Program-made: the position numbers and the translations under genes
In this document: positions 50,696-59,642 of the stretch, piece after piece
Position numbering within the stretch: position 1 is the first letter of the stretch
How the letters are laid out: every line of letters starts with the position of its first letter
Notes under the pieces: model-generated
What the model was told of the DNA's origin: nothing
Database searches by the model: none
The model's input: only the letters and a program-made list of their open reading frames with translations
Source: Lachnospiraceae bacterium
GTDB lineage: Bacteria; Bacillota; Clostridia; Lachnospirales; Lachnospiraceae
NCBI GenBank assembly: GCA_021205755.1
Contig: JAJPWX010000080.1
Coordinates: forward strand, 1-64,000
Direction: 5' to 3'
DNA length: 64,000 bases

Positions 50696-51809
50696 TGTCG
50701 TATATGACCGCAAAGACTGGCACACCGATGATTACGCCGATGAATCCGAACAGGCCGCCGAAGGTGAGAATGGCAAACAGCACCCAGAAGCTGGACAACC
50801 CTGTCACGTTTCCCAGAATCCTGGGGCCGAGAATGTTGCCGTCAAACTGCTGCAGGATCAGGACAAAAACAAGGAAGATCACGGCTTTCACCGGGCTGAC
50901 CATCAGGATCAGCAGAAAAGAGGGGATTGCTCCGATGTATGGCCCGAAAAAAGGGATGATATTGGTCACGCCCACGATGACACTGACCAGCATTGCGTAC
51001 GGTATTCGGAAAATCAGCATTCCGATGAAACAAATGATTCCGATGATCAGGGAATCGACCAGTCGGCCGTTGATATATCCGCTGAATACTTTATCTGTGT
51101 ACTGCACTTCACGCAGAATCCGCCCGGACCATTTTTCTCCGAATACGCTGTAGTTGATCAGCCTCGCCTGCGAGGCGAATTTTTTTCTGCTTCCCAGAAT
51201 GTAAATGGCGGCTATGAGACCGATCAGAACATTGGAAAAAACTGAAACAACACTGGATACACTGCTGGATATGTTCCCTATCAGAATTTCGATATTTGGG
51301 ATTACGTTGGTTCGAATCCAGCTCGGAATCGAGGTTGAGAAGCTCTCTGAAAATTCCTGGATGTAGTTGCTTAAGGTCTCGTTGTCATCGAAGTATTGCA
51401 GAAGCCAGTCGGAAGCTGCTTCAATGCTGGAGGGAATCAGGCGCAGGATGGAATAAATGCTGTCCAGCAAAGTTGGCAGCACCATAATCAGAAGAATCAG
51501 GATTACCGCCAGTCCCAGAGCCATCGTAAGCAGGACGCTCAATCCTGGAATCAGCTTCATGGGTGCTTTTTTATGTTTGCTGAAAAAGATGGTCAGTTTT
51601 TCCTCGATGAAATTACAGTTGGGCTTTAAAATATAGGCAATGACAGCCCCTATGATAAAGGGCATCAGCACATTCTGAAGCATACGGAACGTTTGTGCGA
51701 TTCCGTCAAATCGAAATATCACAAAAAATAAAAGAATGCTCATCGCTGCCGCACCGAAGAGTGTCAGCATCAGACGGATGTAGCTTTTATTAATTTCCTT
51801 TTTATTCAT
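50640..51809 (-). CDS. AI-2E family transporter
   Basis: The 389-residue membrane protein has about eight hydrophobic segments. The core GYINGRLVDSLIIGIICFIG and VGVTNIIPFFGPYIGAIPS are hallmarks of the AI-2E (UPF0118/PerM) family; despite the name, members differ in function and include Na/H antiporters and exporters. GGGAGG precedes the ATG. It converges with, and overlaps, tcdA. Confidence 0.9.
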   Translation of the reverse strand: MNKKEINKSYIRLMLTLFGAAAMSILLFFVIFRFDGIAQTFRMLQNVLMPFIIGAVIAYILKPNCNFIEEKLTIFFSKHKKAPMKLIPGLSVLLTMALGLAVILILLIMVLPTLLDSIYSILRLIPSSIEAASDWLLQYFDDNETLSNYIQEFSESFSTSIPSWIRTNVIPNIEILIGNISSSVSSVVSVFSNVLIGLIAAIYILGSRKKFASQARLINYSVFGEKWSGRILREVQYTDKVFSGYINGRLVDSLIIGIICFIGMLIFRIPYAMLVSVIVGVTNIIPFFGPYIGAIPSFLLILMVSPVKAVIFLVFVLILQQFDGNILGPRILGNVTGLSSFWVLFAILTFGGLFGFIGVIIGVPVFAVIYDIIRKLVKYGAARRKQSSL

Positions 51810-51945
51810 ATCAGATTTTTCCTCCCGGCTTTTTGCCTTCCTTCAGTCAGATTTCCAGTGTAATTTCTTTCGGTAAAATAGCATAGCAAAGGATAAAAAT
51901 CAATAGACAGATCAGCCTGAATGTGAAAAAACGAGAAGACTTTAC

Positions 51946-51974
51946 TTGTGTTTTAGGACTGGATACGTTATGAT
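51946..51974 (+). promoter_or_regulatory. Promoter of the GH42 gene
   Basis: TTGTGT at 51946-51951 and TATGAT at 51969-51974 are 17 bases apart, 36 bases before the GH42 start codon. Confidence 0.6.
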
Positions 51975-52010
51975 GACTTTAAATGAACTATGAACATGCG
52001 GGAGGTATTT

Positions 52011-54101
52011 ATGAGCAAATCACAGAATTTTCAATGGAACGAAATGACGATGGGTGTCTGCTATTATCCGGAACACTGGCCGCAAGAGCTGTGGGCGCAG
52101 GATCTGGAGCGGATGCTGGATGCGGGGATTACTGTAATACGAATTGCGGAATTTGCCTGGAATAAGGTAGAACCGCAGGAGGGTGTTTTTACATATGAGT
52201 TTTTTGGACAGTTTCTGAACCTGTGTGCTGAAAAGGGAATGAAGGTGATTTTCGGTACGCCTTCGGCGACGCCGCCTGCGTGGCTGACTGAAAAATATCC
52301 GGAAGTGTTGAATTGCGACGAAGCCGGTGTCCCTTACCGGCACGGCGGGAGGCGGCATTACAATTATAATTCATCGATCTACCGGGAACTGGTGGCGCGG
52401 ATTGTGGAGCAGCTGGGCGCGCATTATGGAAAGCATCCGGCGATTGCGGGCTGGCAGATTGACAATGAGATCAACTGTGAGATCTGTGAATTCCACTCGG
52501 AAGCAGATATGGCGGCGTTCCGGGTCTTTCTTCAGGAAAAATATGGGACTCTGGAAGCGTTGAACGAGGCCTGGGGGACGACGTTCTGGAACCAGACCTA
52601 CACAGACTGGCAGCAGGTGCGCATACCAGGGCCGCTTTTGAATGACGGTTACAATCCGCACCAGCATCTGGACTATTATCGGTTTATTTCCGAGAGTGCG
52701 CTTTCTTTCTGCAAGATGCAGGCGGATATTCTGCGCAGATATAAAAAAGAAGACGATTTTATTACGACAAACGGTATTTTCTGGAATATGGACAACCACC
52801 GTATGGCGGAGGAAAGCCTGGATGTCTACACCTATGATTCGTATCCGAATTTTGCTTATTCGGTTGACGCTGATCCATTGCACTCGACGGATTTGAATGA
52901 CAGGCACTGGTCGAAAAATCTGGCTGAGGTGCGCTCGGTCTGCCCGCATTTTGGAATTATGGAGCAGCAGTCCGGCGCAAATGGCTGGACGACCCGGATG
53001 GAAGCGCCTGCGCCGCGCCCGGGTCAGCTTACCTTATGGGCGATGCAGAGTGTCGCGCAGGGGGCAGACTATATCTCCTTCTTCCGCTGGCGTACCTGCT
53101 GCATTGGCACGGAGATTTACTGGCACGGCATTCTGGATTACGATAATCGTGACAACCGGAAGCTGGCTGAGGTAAAAGAGTTTTATCAGAAGTTCAGGAA
53201 GCTGGACGCGCTCTGCGGTTCCGAATTTACGGCGGCTTTTGGATTCCTGAAGGATTATGACAACGAGTGGGATACCAATGTGGACAAATGGCACCGCCGC
53301 ATCGCATCTGCCAGCGAGAAGGCAATTTTTGAAGCGTCCGAGCTGACGCATACGCCATATGATTATCTGTATTTGCGCGAAAATATGACATCGGATGAGC
53401 TGAGCCGTTATCCGGTGCTGATTTATCCGCATCCAGTTATCATGACAGAAGCGCGCGCGGCTCTTCTTGGGCAGTATGTGGAGCAGGGCGGCACGCTGAT
53501 TCTCGGCTGCCGCAGCGGTTATAAGCAGGAGAACGGGAAATGTGTCATGCTGCCGCAGCCGGGGCTTTTACAGGCATTGACAGGGTCGGATGTGCGTGAT
53601 TTCACGTTTACGAGTCCGGCGGAGGAGCCGGTGTATGCAGTATGGACGCAAGAAAGATCAGATACGGTATTACAGTCGGAAATACGCACCGAGATGCCGG
53701 TATTTAATGATATATTTGAGTCGGCAGATGCGGACGCAAAGGTGCTGGCTGTGTATTCCAACAGTTATTACGCGGGCAAAGCGGCGGTGATGGAAAAGAA
53801 AACGGGACGCGGACGCACCATCCACCTCGGCAGCGTTTTTTCCAGGGAAATCGTGAAGCTGCTGCTGGAGTATACGGGGGTACTTTCCCCATTTGATTCT
53901 GTCGTTGATGCGCCGGAGGGCGTGGAAGTGGTGCAGCGGAAAAGAGACGGGCGTTCCTGGCTGTTTGTGCTGAACTTCCAGCCGGTACCGCAGACGATTC
54001 TTCTGAAGGCACCTGTGCGGAGTGTTTTTGAAGAAGGTCAGGTGTCGGGAGAAAAAATTCTGGCGCCGTTTGAAGTGGAAGTATTTGAGGAAAGAATATA
54101 G
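52011..54101 (+). CDS. Beta-galactosidase, glycoside hydrolase family 42
   Basis: The 696-residue enzyme has a TIM barrel with acid/base Glu in WQIDNEINCE (about residue 155) and nucleophile Glu in FGIMEQQSG (about 325). A trimerisation domain (about 400-620) and a C-terminal beta domain follow. It begins MGVCYYPEHWPQELWAQDLE, the family's first strand. No signal peptide, so it acts inside the cell on imported oligosaccharides. I chose ATG 52011, preceded by GGGAGG. It is followed by a GH43 gene 96 bases on, probably in one operon. Confidence 0.93.
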   Translation: MSKSQNFQWNEMTMGVCYYPEHWPQELWAQDLERMLDAGITVIRIAEFAWNKVEPQEGVFTYEFFGQFLNLCAEKGMKVIFGTPSATPPAWLTEKYPEVLNCDEAGVPYRHGGRRHYNYNSSIYRELVARIVEQLGAHYGKHPAIAGWQIDNEINCEICEFHSEADMAAFRVFLQEKYGTLEALNEAWGTTFWNQTYTDWQQVRIPGPLLNDGYNPHQHLDYYRFISESALSFCKMQADILRRYKKEDDFITTNGIFWNMDNHRMAEESLDVYTYDSYPNFAYSVDADPLHSTDLNDRHWSKNLAEVRSVCPHFGIMEQQSGANGWTTRMEAPAPRPGQLTLWAMQSVAQGADYISFFRWRTCCIGTEIYWHGILDYDNRDNRKLAEVKEFYQKFRKLDALCGSEFTAAFGFLKDYDNEWDTNVDKWHRRIASASEKAIFEASELTHTPYDYLYLRENMTSDELSRYPVLIYPHPVIMTEARAALLGQYVEQGGTLILGCRSGYKQENGKCVMLPQPGLLQALTGSDVRDFTFTSPAEEPVYAVWTQERSDTVLQSEIRTEMPVFNDIFESADADAKVLAVYSNSYYAGKAAVMEKKTGRGRTIHLGSVFSREIVKLLLEYTGVLSPFDSVVDAPEGVEVVQRKRDGRSWLFVLNFQPVPQTILLKAPVRSVFEEGQVSGEKILAPFEVEVFEERI

Positions 54102-54197
54102 TAGATTGAAAAAACGGACTCCTGTGGCTGCACGCTTGCGGGGAGGTTGGCTGCGGAGCAGGTTTTGCCGAAGAATTTCATATGGAGGAAATGAAAA

Positions 54198-55649
54198 GTG
54201 AAAGAATACATCAAAGGAGCAAACCCTTATATGCCGCTGTGGGAGCATGTTCCGGACGGAGAACCGCGCGTATTTGAGTATGGCGGGGAAAAGCGGGTTT
54301 ATGTTTATGGTTCCCATGATACCATGCGGACACAATATTGCGGAAAGGATTACGTAGTATGGAGTGCGCCGGTGGATGACCTGACGGATTGGAGCTATCA
54401 CGGAACCTGCTATGAGACGAGTGACGGCAGTGTCCTTTATGCGCCGGATGTGGTGCAAAAGGGCGACATGTTTTATCTGTATTCTGCAGAGCAAAAGGGC
54501 TCCTGTGTCTATGTCTCTGAATCGAAAAGCCCCACGGGACCGTTTATTAATCCCAGGAAAACCGATCTTGGCTTCGACCCGGGCATTCTTGTGGATGACG
54601 ACGGAAGAGTATACGCGTACTGGGGATTCTGCGCGTGTTATTGCTGTGAATTGAATGAGGATATGGCGACGATCAGGGAGGGAACGCTGCATGCGCATCC
54701 GATGGAGCACACGATTGCGTCATGGCTTAAGGAGGAGGATGGACACACAGGAGCTGAGGATGCCTTTTTCGAGGCTTCTTCTCCCAGAAAGGTGTTTGGA
54801 AAGTATGTTTACATCTACTCCAAGCGATATTTTACACCGGTGCCGGAGCTGGGCGTTTACACGGAAAACAATGGCTTTTTGTCATACAAATACAGCGACA
54901 GTCCGCTGGAGGGTTTTCAGCCGGGCGGCGACATCAGCTTCAATGGCGGCGAGATTCTGAAGAATCCGGATGGAACCGGTACGATGAGCTATCGCTGGGG
55001 AAATAACCACGGCAGCATTATGGAGATCAATGGAAAATGGTACGTTTTCTACCATCGCCAGACCGGCACGGACGAGTATTCGCGCCAGGCGATGCTGGAG
55101 CCGGTGGATGTTGCGATGGATCAGAATGGGAAAATATATATCGGAGATATTACCTATGCGGATGGAGAGCCGGTTTCCTCAAAGCCGGTCGAGATGACCT
55201 CGCAGGGCGCGCACATCAATGGTCTGAATGCTTACAGGCTGATCTCCGCCGGGTATGCGTGCCATCTGACCGACCGCAGGCAGCAAAAGAAAGGGAGCAT
55301 TGCCGCAAAAGCATATATCCGGCCGGTTTATGAGCAGGAAGATACGGTTTCCGCGCCGATTGTGGAGATTACGGACGGTGTTACGGCAGGCTACCGCTAC
55401 CTGCAGTTTGGGGCAAATGCGCCGAAGACAGTGACCGCTTTTATCCTGGCAAAAGCAGATTTGACCGTAAACGTCCGTATGGACGACTATAGGGGAAAAA
55501 TCTGCGCGGTACTGCATATGAAAGCGGGAGAGAGCCAGACAACGGCTGAGGTGACGGCAGGTATAATCGGAAAACACGCGGTCTATTTTGAGTTCCTCTC
55601 AGAGAGCGAGGGTGTGATAGCGGAATTTGACCGGTTTACGTTTGATTGA
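54198..55649 (+). CDS. Glycoside hydrolase family 43 protein
   Basis: The 483-residue protein has a five-bladed propeller (about 5-320): GANPYMPLWEHVPDGEPRVF, VLYAPDVVQKGDMFYLYS, general-acid Glu in DAFFEASSPRKVFGKYVYIY, and NNHGSIMEINGKWYVFYHRQ. About 150 C-terminal residues resemble a carbohydrate-binding beta-sandwich. It would cleave xylosyl or arabinosyl side chains. The start is GTG with GGAGG nine bases upstream; the nearby ATG at 54191 is out of frame. Confidence 0.88.
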   Translation: MKEYIKGANPYMPLWEHVPDGEPRVFEYGGEKRVYVYGSHDTMRTQYCGKDYVVWSAPVDDLTDWSYHGTCYETSDGSVLYAPDVVQKGDMFYLYSAEQKGSCVYVSESKSPTGPFINPRKTDLGFDPGILVDDDGRVYAYWGFCACYCCELNEDMATIREGTLHAHPMEHTIASWLKEEDGHTGAEDAFFEASSPRKVFGKYVYIYSKRYFTPVPELGVYTENNGFLSYKYSDSPLEGFQPGGDISFNGGEILKNPDGTGTMSYRWGNNHGSIMEINGKWYVFYHRQTGTDEYSRQAMLEPVDVAMDQNGKIYIGDITYADGEPVSSKPVEMTSQGAHINGLNAYRLISAGYACHLTDRRQQKKGSIAAKAYIRPVYEQEDTVSAPIVEITDGVTAGYRYLQFGANAPKTVTAFILAKADLTVNVRMDDYRGKICAVLHMKAGESQTTAEVTAGIIGKHAVYFEFLSESEGVIAEFDRFTFD

Positions 55650-55690
55650 GACACGAAACTTGTTATTGTAACGACGAGAGGTGAAGAAAA

Positions 55691-56089
55691 TTGGAATCTT
55701 TGAGCCGATCCTATGCAAAAAGTGTTTGCGGAATTACGCTCCTTTGCGATGTAATCCCGATGGGGAGTGACTACACGATATGCGTAAGGGATGACAAGGG
55801 CGGTCACGTTGGTTCTGCAGTTATGTCGATCGCACGGCAAAGTCTGACCGGGGAAGGTATCAGCGCGACTACGTCTGTGTTGAATCGGGTGGGGCATAAA
55901 GACGATGAGGTCGCACGTATGCTGGCGGAAGCGGTAGCAATTCAGAAAAACTGCACGGTGGTATGCACCTGTGGGATTCATCTGGATGGCATTACGCTGG
56001 AACAGATTCAGGAGATTCTGGATGCGTGCGGGGAGCTTGAGCAGATGATCCTGGCAGATATGGGCGACGGTAAAAAAGAACACGAATGA
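55691..56089 (+). CDS. LpdD-like prenylated-flavin chaperone domain protein
   Basis: The 132-residue protein carries GHKDDEVARMLAEAVAIQKN and a following TVVCTCGIHLDGITLEQI segment, which recall the LpdD-type proteins associated with UbiD-family decarboxylases (gallate decarboxylase). No UbiD or UbiX gene is visible nearby, so either the partner lies elsewhere or the role is different. The start is TTG with GAGAGGTG seven bases upstream. A strong terminator follows at 56223. Confidence 0.6.
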   Translation: MESLSRSYAKSVCGITLLCDVIPMGSDYTICVRDDKGGHVGSAVMSIARQSLTGEGISATTSVLNRVGHKDDEVARMLAEAVAIQKNCTVVCTCGIHLDGITLEQIQEILDACGELEQMILADMGDGKKEHE

Positions 56090-56222
56090 TTTTCTGAAGA
56101 GAAGGGATGAGTACTTACAACACAGTAAAAATGGCAAAATATAAGTATTTTTTACCGGAATTTGATTATTGCAAGTAAGAAAGAACAAAATTATACTGAA
56201 AGCCGAGTAGCAGGTAAATACA

Positions 56223-56267
56223 ACGGCGTATTCATTGTAGCAGTTACAGTGGATGCGCCGTTTTTTT
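56223..56267 (+). terminator. Terminator after the LpdD-like gene
   Basis: ACGGCGTATTCATTGTA pairs over 17 positions, including G-U pairs, with TACAGTGGATGCGCCGT around GCAGT, followed by seven T residues. Confidence 0.88.
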
Positions 56268-56270
56268 GAT

Positions 56271-56327
56271 GCGCAGGGCCGGGCAAGGTGTTTTGCGGCT
56301 TATGCCACACCCGGCCCGCGCGGGCGA
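56271..56327 (+). repeat. Dispersed 55-nt hairpin element (copy 2)
   Basis: GCGCAGGGCCGGGCAAGGTG, TTTTGCGGC, then a complementary half ending CACCCGGCCCGCGCGGGC. It matches the element at 30589-30643 in its core, while base changes in the outer stem keep pairing. It starts right after a terminator and precedes the amidohydrolase gene by about 57 bases. Confidence 0.65.
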
Positions 56328-56383
56328 GTAGGAGCCGTCAAGCCGCCTCCTGCTCGATTACAGGGCTGCGTAAGGAAGGAGCA

Positions 56384-58033
56384 ATGATTGTGGAATCTGC
56401 ATTTATTATAAGAAGCACCGCAGTTTTTGACAGCATCCAGAATACACCGTACCCGGCGTCAATTCTGGTGGAGAATGGAATGATTCAAAGGATTCTGCCC
56501 TGGGATGCTCCGGAAGCGGATCCGGCTCTGGCGGTGGTTCCGCTCTGCGATTATGGGGATAAGTTGATCCTGCCGTCTTTTGTGGACGCGCATACGCATT
56601 TGTTCTCCGCGGCCATTGTCGCAAGTGAATTTGTCTGTGACACGCTGGGAGAAGGAAAAAGCCAGGCTGCGTGTGTGGAGATTTTGAAAGAATATGCCAG
56701 GCAGCATCCTGATTTGGAGCGAATCCGCGGAACGGGCTGGTTTATTGGAAACTGGGAGGATAAGATTTTGCCGGATAAGAGAAGCCTGGATGAGGCTTTT
56801 CCGGATAAGCCAGTGTATTTACAGTGTGCGGACGCCCACAGCTTCTGGCTGAATTCGAAAGCCCTGGAAGAGGCTGGCATTGAGCCAAGACCGGAGATGG
56901 ACAATGGTGTGGTGTGCACCTGGGAAAACGGGGAACTGACGGGCTTGCTTCTGGAGCCAGCGGCATATGCGCCCGCGCAGAGAAAATATATGGAATTTTC
57001 GGATGAGCAGCTGCATGGAATTTTGAAGGATTTTCAGGGCGTGCTTGCGCAAAACGGTGTGGCGGCGGTCAGTGAGATGTTTGCGGATCCCTATAGTGAA
57101 GAGACTTATCACAGGTACGGCCTGCTGAAAAAGCTGGACGAAGAGGGGGCGCTTCGGTCATACAGCTATCTCTATACGGAACTTTTTGGACATACGGATT
57201 TTACGGAGTATTTTGCGCTGAAAGAAGCGATTGACTCCAGACATATCACAGTCAACGGGGTAAAGGGGTTTATTGACGGGGTGACGGAGACACATACGGG
57301 GCTTTTGCTGGAGCCGTATGAAGATCAGCCGGAAACCTGCGGGGATGGACTGCCGCTCTGGCCGCGGGAGCGGATGCAGGAGGAAATTATCGCCGCGAAT
57401 CGAAAGGAAATTCAGGTGAGACTGCACTGCATTGCGGACGGGTCGGTACGGATGGCGCTGGATATGTATGAGAAGGCGCAGCAGGTGAATCAGGATGACA
57501 GTCTTCGCAACACTGTGGAGCATATTGAAAACATTCATCCCGACGATATTGGCCGATTTGAAAAACTGCGTGTGATTCCGTCTATGCAGCCGTATCATTT
57601 GACGCTGTCGAACAATGCGAAGAGTCTGCAGATCGGAAAGGAGCGCTGCCGGTATGAGTGGCCGGTTCGTTCTATTCTGGAGGCGGGAGGACAGATGGCG
57701 TTTGGGACGGACTGTCCGGTCGTGTCGGTGAATCCGTTTCTTACCATTTATGCGGCTGTGACGCGGAAAAATGATGAAGGGGTGCAGTACAGCCAGAATC
57801 CGTGGGAGACCGTTGATATGGCGACAGCTTTAAAGTGTTATACGCTGGGGGCCGCCTATGTGTACGGAAAAGAGAATGAGATGGGGAGTCTGGAAGCGGG
57901 GAAACGCGCAAATCTCATCGTGCTGGATCAGAACCTGTTCGAGATTCCGGAGGAAAAAATAGAGGAAACGAAAGTGGCCGTGAATTATTTTGAGGGGGAA
58001 CTGGTCTATCAAAATGCACGAGCTGTCATTTGA
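56384..58033 (+). CDS. YtcJ-like metal-dependent amidohydrolase
   Basis: The 549-residue amidohydrolase-superfamily protein has the metal-binding FVDAHTHLFSA (about 65) and LRGTGWFIGNWED-type spacer (RIRGTGWFIGNW). HCIADGSVRMALDMYEKAQQ supplies a further metal His, and FGTDCPVVSVNPF the catalytic Asp. The N- and C-terminal strands build the usual beta-sandwich. The substrate of this group is mostly unknown. I chose ATG 56384, behind AAGGAAGGAG. Its end overlaps the convergent LuxR gene by eight bases. Confidence 0.88.
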   Translation: MIVESAFIIRSTAVFDSIQNTPYPASILVENGMIQRILPWDAPEADPALAVVPLCDYGDKLILPSFVDAHTHLFSAAIVASEFVCDTLGEGKSQAACVEILKEYARQHPDLERIRGTGWFIGNWEDKILPDKRSLDEAFPDKPVYLQCADAHSFWLNSKALEEAGIEPRPEMDNGVVCTWENGELTGLLLEPAAYAPAQRKYMEFSDEQLHGILKDFQGVLAQNGVAAVSEMFADPYSEETYHRYGLLKKLDEEGALRSYSYLYTELFGHTDFTEYFALKEAIDSRHITVNGVKGFIDGVTETHTGLLLEPYEDQPETCGDGLPLWPRERMQEEIIAANRKEIQVRLHCIADGSVRMALDMYEKAQQVNQDDSLRNTVEHIENIHPDDIGRFEKLRVIPSMQPYHLTLSNNAKSLQIGKERCRYEWPVRSILEAGGQMAFGTDCPVVSVNPFLTIYAAVTRKNDEGVQYSQNPWETVDMATALKCYTLGAAYVYGKENEMGSLEAGKRANLIVLDQNLFEIPEEKIEETKVAVNYFEGELVYQNARAVI

Positions 58034-58778
58034 ATTTCAGCAGATCCCATCGCGTGGAGACATTGAATTTCCGGTAAAGGTTCTGTATGTGCTTTTGCAG
58101 TGTATGCTCTGTGATGGGGAGTTCTTCCAGAATTTCCTGGTTGTTCTGCCCGTCAAAAATATAGCCGAGGATTTCCTGCTCTCTGCGGGTCAGATGGTAG
58201 GAGGCAGCCAGCTCGGCGATGCGCTCAGAGCGGTTGTGATCCTGAGGGCTGGAAATGTGCCGGTAAAAGATATAGTTTAAATGCTTGCTGAATGCACGCA
58301 AAAAGATTCGCTCGTCGGCGGTAAAGGTACCCATCTCCTTGGTGCGGTAGAGGGTGACTACGCCGTAAGCGACTTTATCGTAGATGATGCTCATCTGAAG
58401 GGTGTCGAAAATATTGTAATGGCTGTAAACCTTCCGGTAGACCGGGGAGGAGAGCCTGTGACGGTCATCGATGAGTTCGCTTTCCCGGATGAGAGCGGTT
58501 TCTGTGGAATAGAGGATCCAGTTAGTCTGATCAAGCTCTTCGGCATTCTCCAGCTCCAGATATTTTTGCTCAACCTTTGCGAAAGATGAGGGGATGCATA
58601 CCGGATTTTTCAGGAGAATGCGCCCGTCTTTTTCACAGGTCGTGAAAATGCTGGCGTAGCTATAGGGGATGATGGACTTCAGCCGGTTCAGGAAAATGGT
58701 TTCTACCTGAGTCAGAGAAGGAGCCGTGTGTAATTGATAGACCAGGTCGTTAATGAGCAGAAATTCGTTCTTTTCCAT
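58026..58778 (-). CDS. LuxR-family transcriptional regulator
   Basis: The 250-residue protein has an N-terminal GAF-like sensor region (about 10-180) and a C-terminal LuxR helix-turn-helix: YHLTRREQEILGYIFDGQNN, then ITEHTLQKHIQNLYRKFNVS. No receiver domain, so it probably responds to a small ligand. It converges with the amidohydrolase gene and is divergent from the oxidase-fold/putrescine operon across 370 bases, so it may control that operon. The upstream ribosome binding site is weak. Confidence 0.8.
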   Translation of the reverse strand: MEKNEFLLINDLVYQLHTAPSLTQVETIFLNRLKSIIPYSYASIFTTCEKDGRILLKNPVCIPSSFAKVEQKYLELENAEELDQTNWILYSTETALIRESELIDDRHRLSSPVYRKVYSHYNIFDTLQMSIIYDKVAYGVVTLYRTKEMGTFTADERIFLRAFSKHLNYIFYRHISSPQDHNRSERIAELAASYHLTRREQEILGYIFDGQNNQEILEELPITEHTLQKHIQNLYRKFNVSTRWDLLKFK

Positions 58779-58888
58779 GGAGGTACTCTTTCTATGGGTG
58801 CTTTATGACCGAGATTTCGGGCACGCAATGAGATTATCTCAGAAACAGCTTGTATGCGCTGTGCTTTTGGAGAAATCGCTGCGGCTGT

Positions 58889-58915
58889 GTAACTGCGAAA
58901 AAACGGAACGGTTAC
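58889..58915 (+). repeat. GTAACTG hairpin repeat (copy 2)
   Basis: GTAACTGCGAAAAAACGGAA ending CGGTTAC pairs at its ends and shares layout with 30457-30483. Together with the promoter at 59028 it is the main structure in the 370-base gap 58779-59148. Confidence 0.4.
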
Positions 58916-59027
58916 GCTGCTGCTAACATAGCATATTTTGAGAACCTTGCCAACTGATTTTCCTAAAAAATACTTAAAAATAAGTAGAAATAACGGGAAT
59001 TCAGTAGTTTTTTCTTTAAAATAGGAA

Positions 59028-59056
59028 TTGTTCCCAAAATAAATCTGACGTAGTAT
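59028..59056 (+). promoter_or_regulatory. Promoter of the putrescine operon
   Basis: TTGTTC at 59028-59033 and TAGTAT at 59051-59056 have a 17-base spacer; GGAATTGTTCC overlapping the -35 is a short palindrome that could be an operator. The leader is about 85 bases. Confidence 0.5.
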
Positions 59057-59148
59057 TTATGCGGAAGGGAAAGAAGGGTACAGAGGCGTACTTGCGAGGA
59101 GCAGGTGCGCCTTTTCCGGTATTTTCCGGCAGAAGGAGGGGAAAGACG

Positions 59149-59622
59149 ATGCAGCACAGGATGAAAGAATTTACCATGAAAGCAGATTCTGTAGATGCCC
59201 TTTTGGAACGCGCAAAGGTAGGAAGGATATCAACGCTCGGTGCGGATGGATATCCTTATACGGTTGCGGTGCATTTTGCGGTGCTCGACGGCAAGGTGTA
59301 CTTTCATGGTCTTGGTCAGGGCGAAAAGCTGGATAATATCAAGAACGACGGCAGAGTATGCTTTGAAGTGGATGAATACATCCGGCTGATGGCTGACGGG
59401 GTGACGTTCCCCTGCGATGCGGACGCGGAATATGAGAGCGTCGTAATCCGCGGTGATGCTGTGATTCTGGAGGATTCGGATCTTAAAAAAGCGGTGTTGA
59501 TGGAAATTATTCGTAAATATATGCCGCATTTAGCGGAGCTTCCGGTTTCCGATGCCCGCATCCAAAGTGCTGCTGTTGTGCAGATTACACCGGTGAGCAT
59601 CACAGGGAAATATCACAGATAA
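59149..59622 (+). CDS. Pyridoxamine 5'-phosphate oxidase family protein
   Basis: The 157-residue split-barrel flavoprotein resembles the NimA-like group: KVGRISTLGADGYPYTVAVH, FHGLGQGEKLDNIKND and RVCFEVDEYIR. Members bind FMN or heme and reduce small molecules. I chose ATG 59149, behind GAAGGAGGGG. It lies 20 bases upstream of the putrescine aminotransferase gene, so it is probably its operon partner. Confidence 0.85.
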   Translation: MQHRMKEFTMKADSVDALLERAKVGRISTLGADGYPYTVAVHFAVLDGKVYFHGLGQGEKLDNIKNDGRVCFEVDEYIRLMADGVTFPCDADAEYESVVIRGDAVILEDSDLKKAVLMEIIRKYMPHLAELPVSDARIQSAAVVQITPVSITGKYHR

Positions 59623-59642
59623 TTTAAGAGGAGGAAAAGAAA

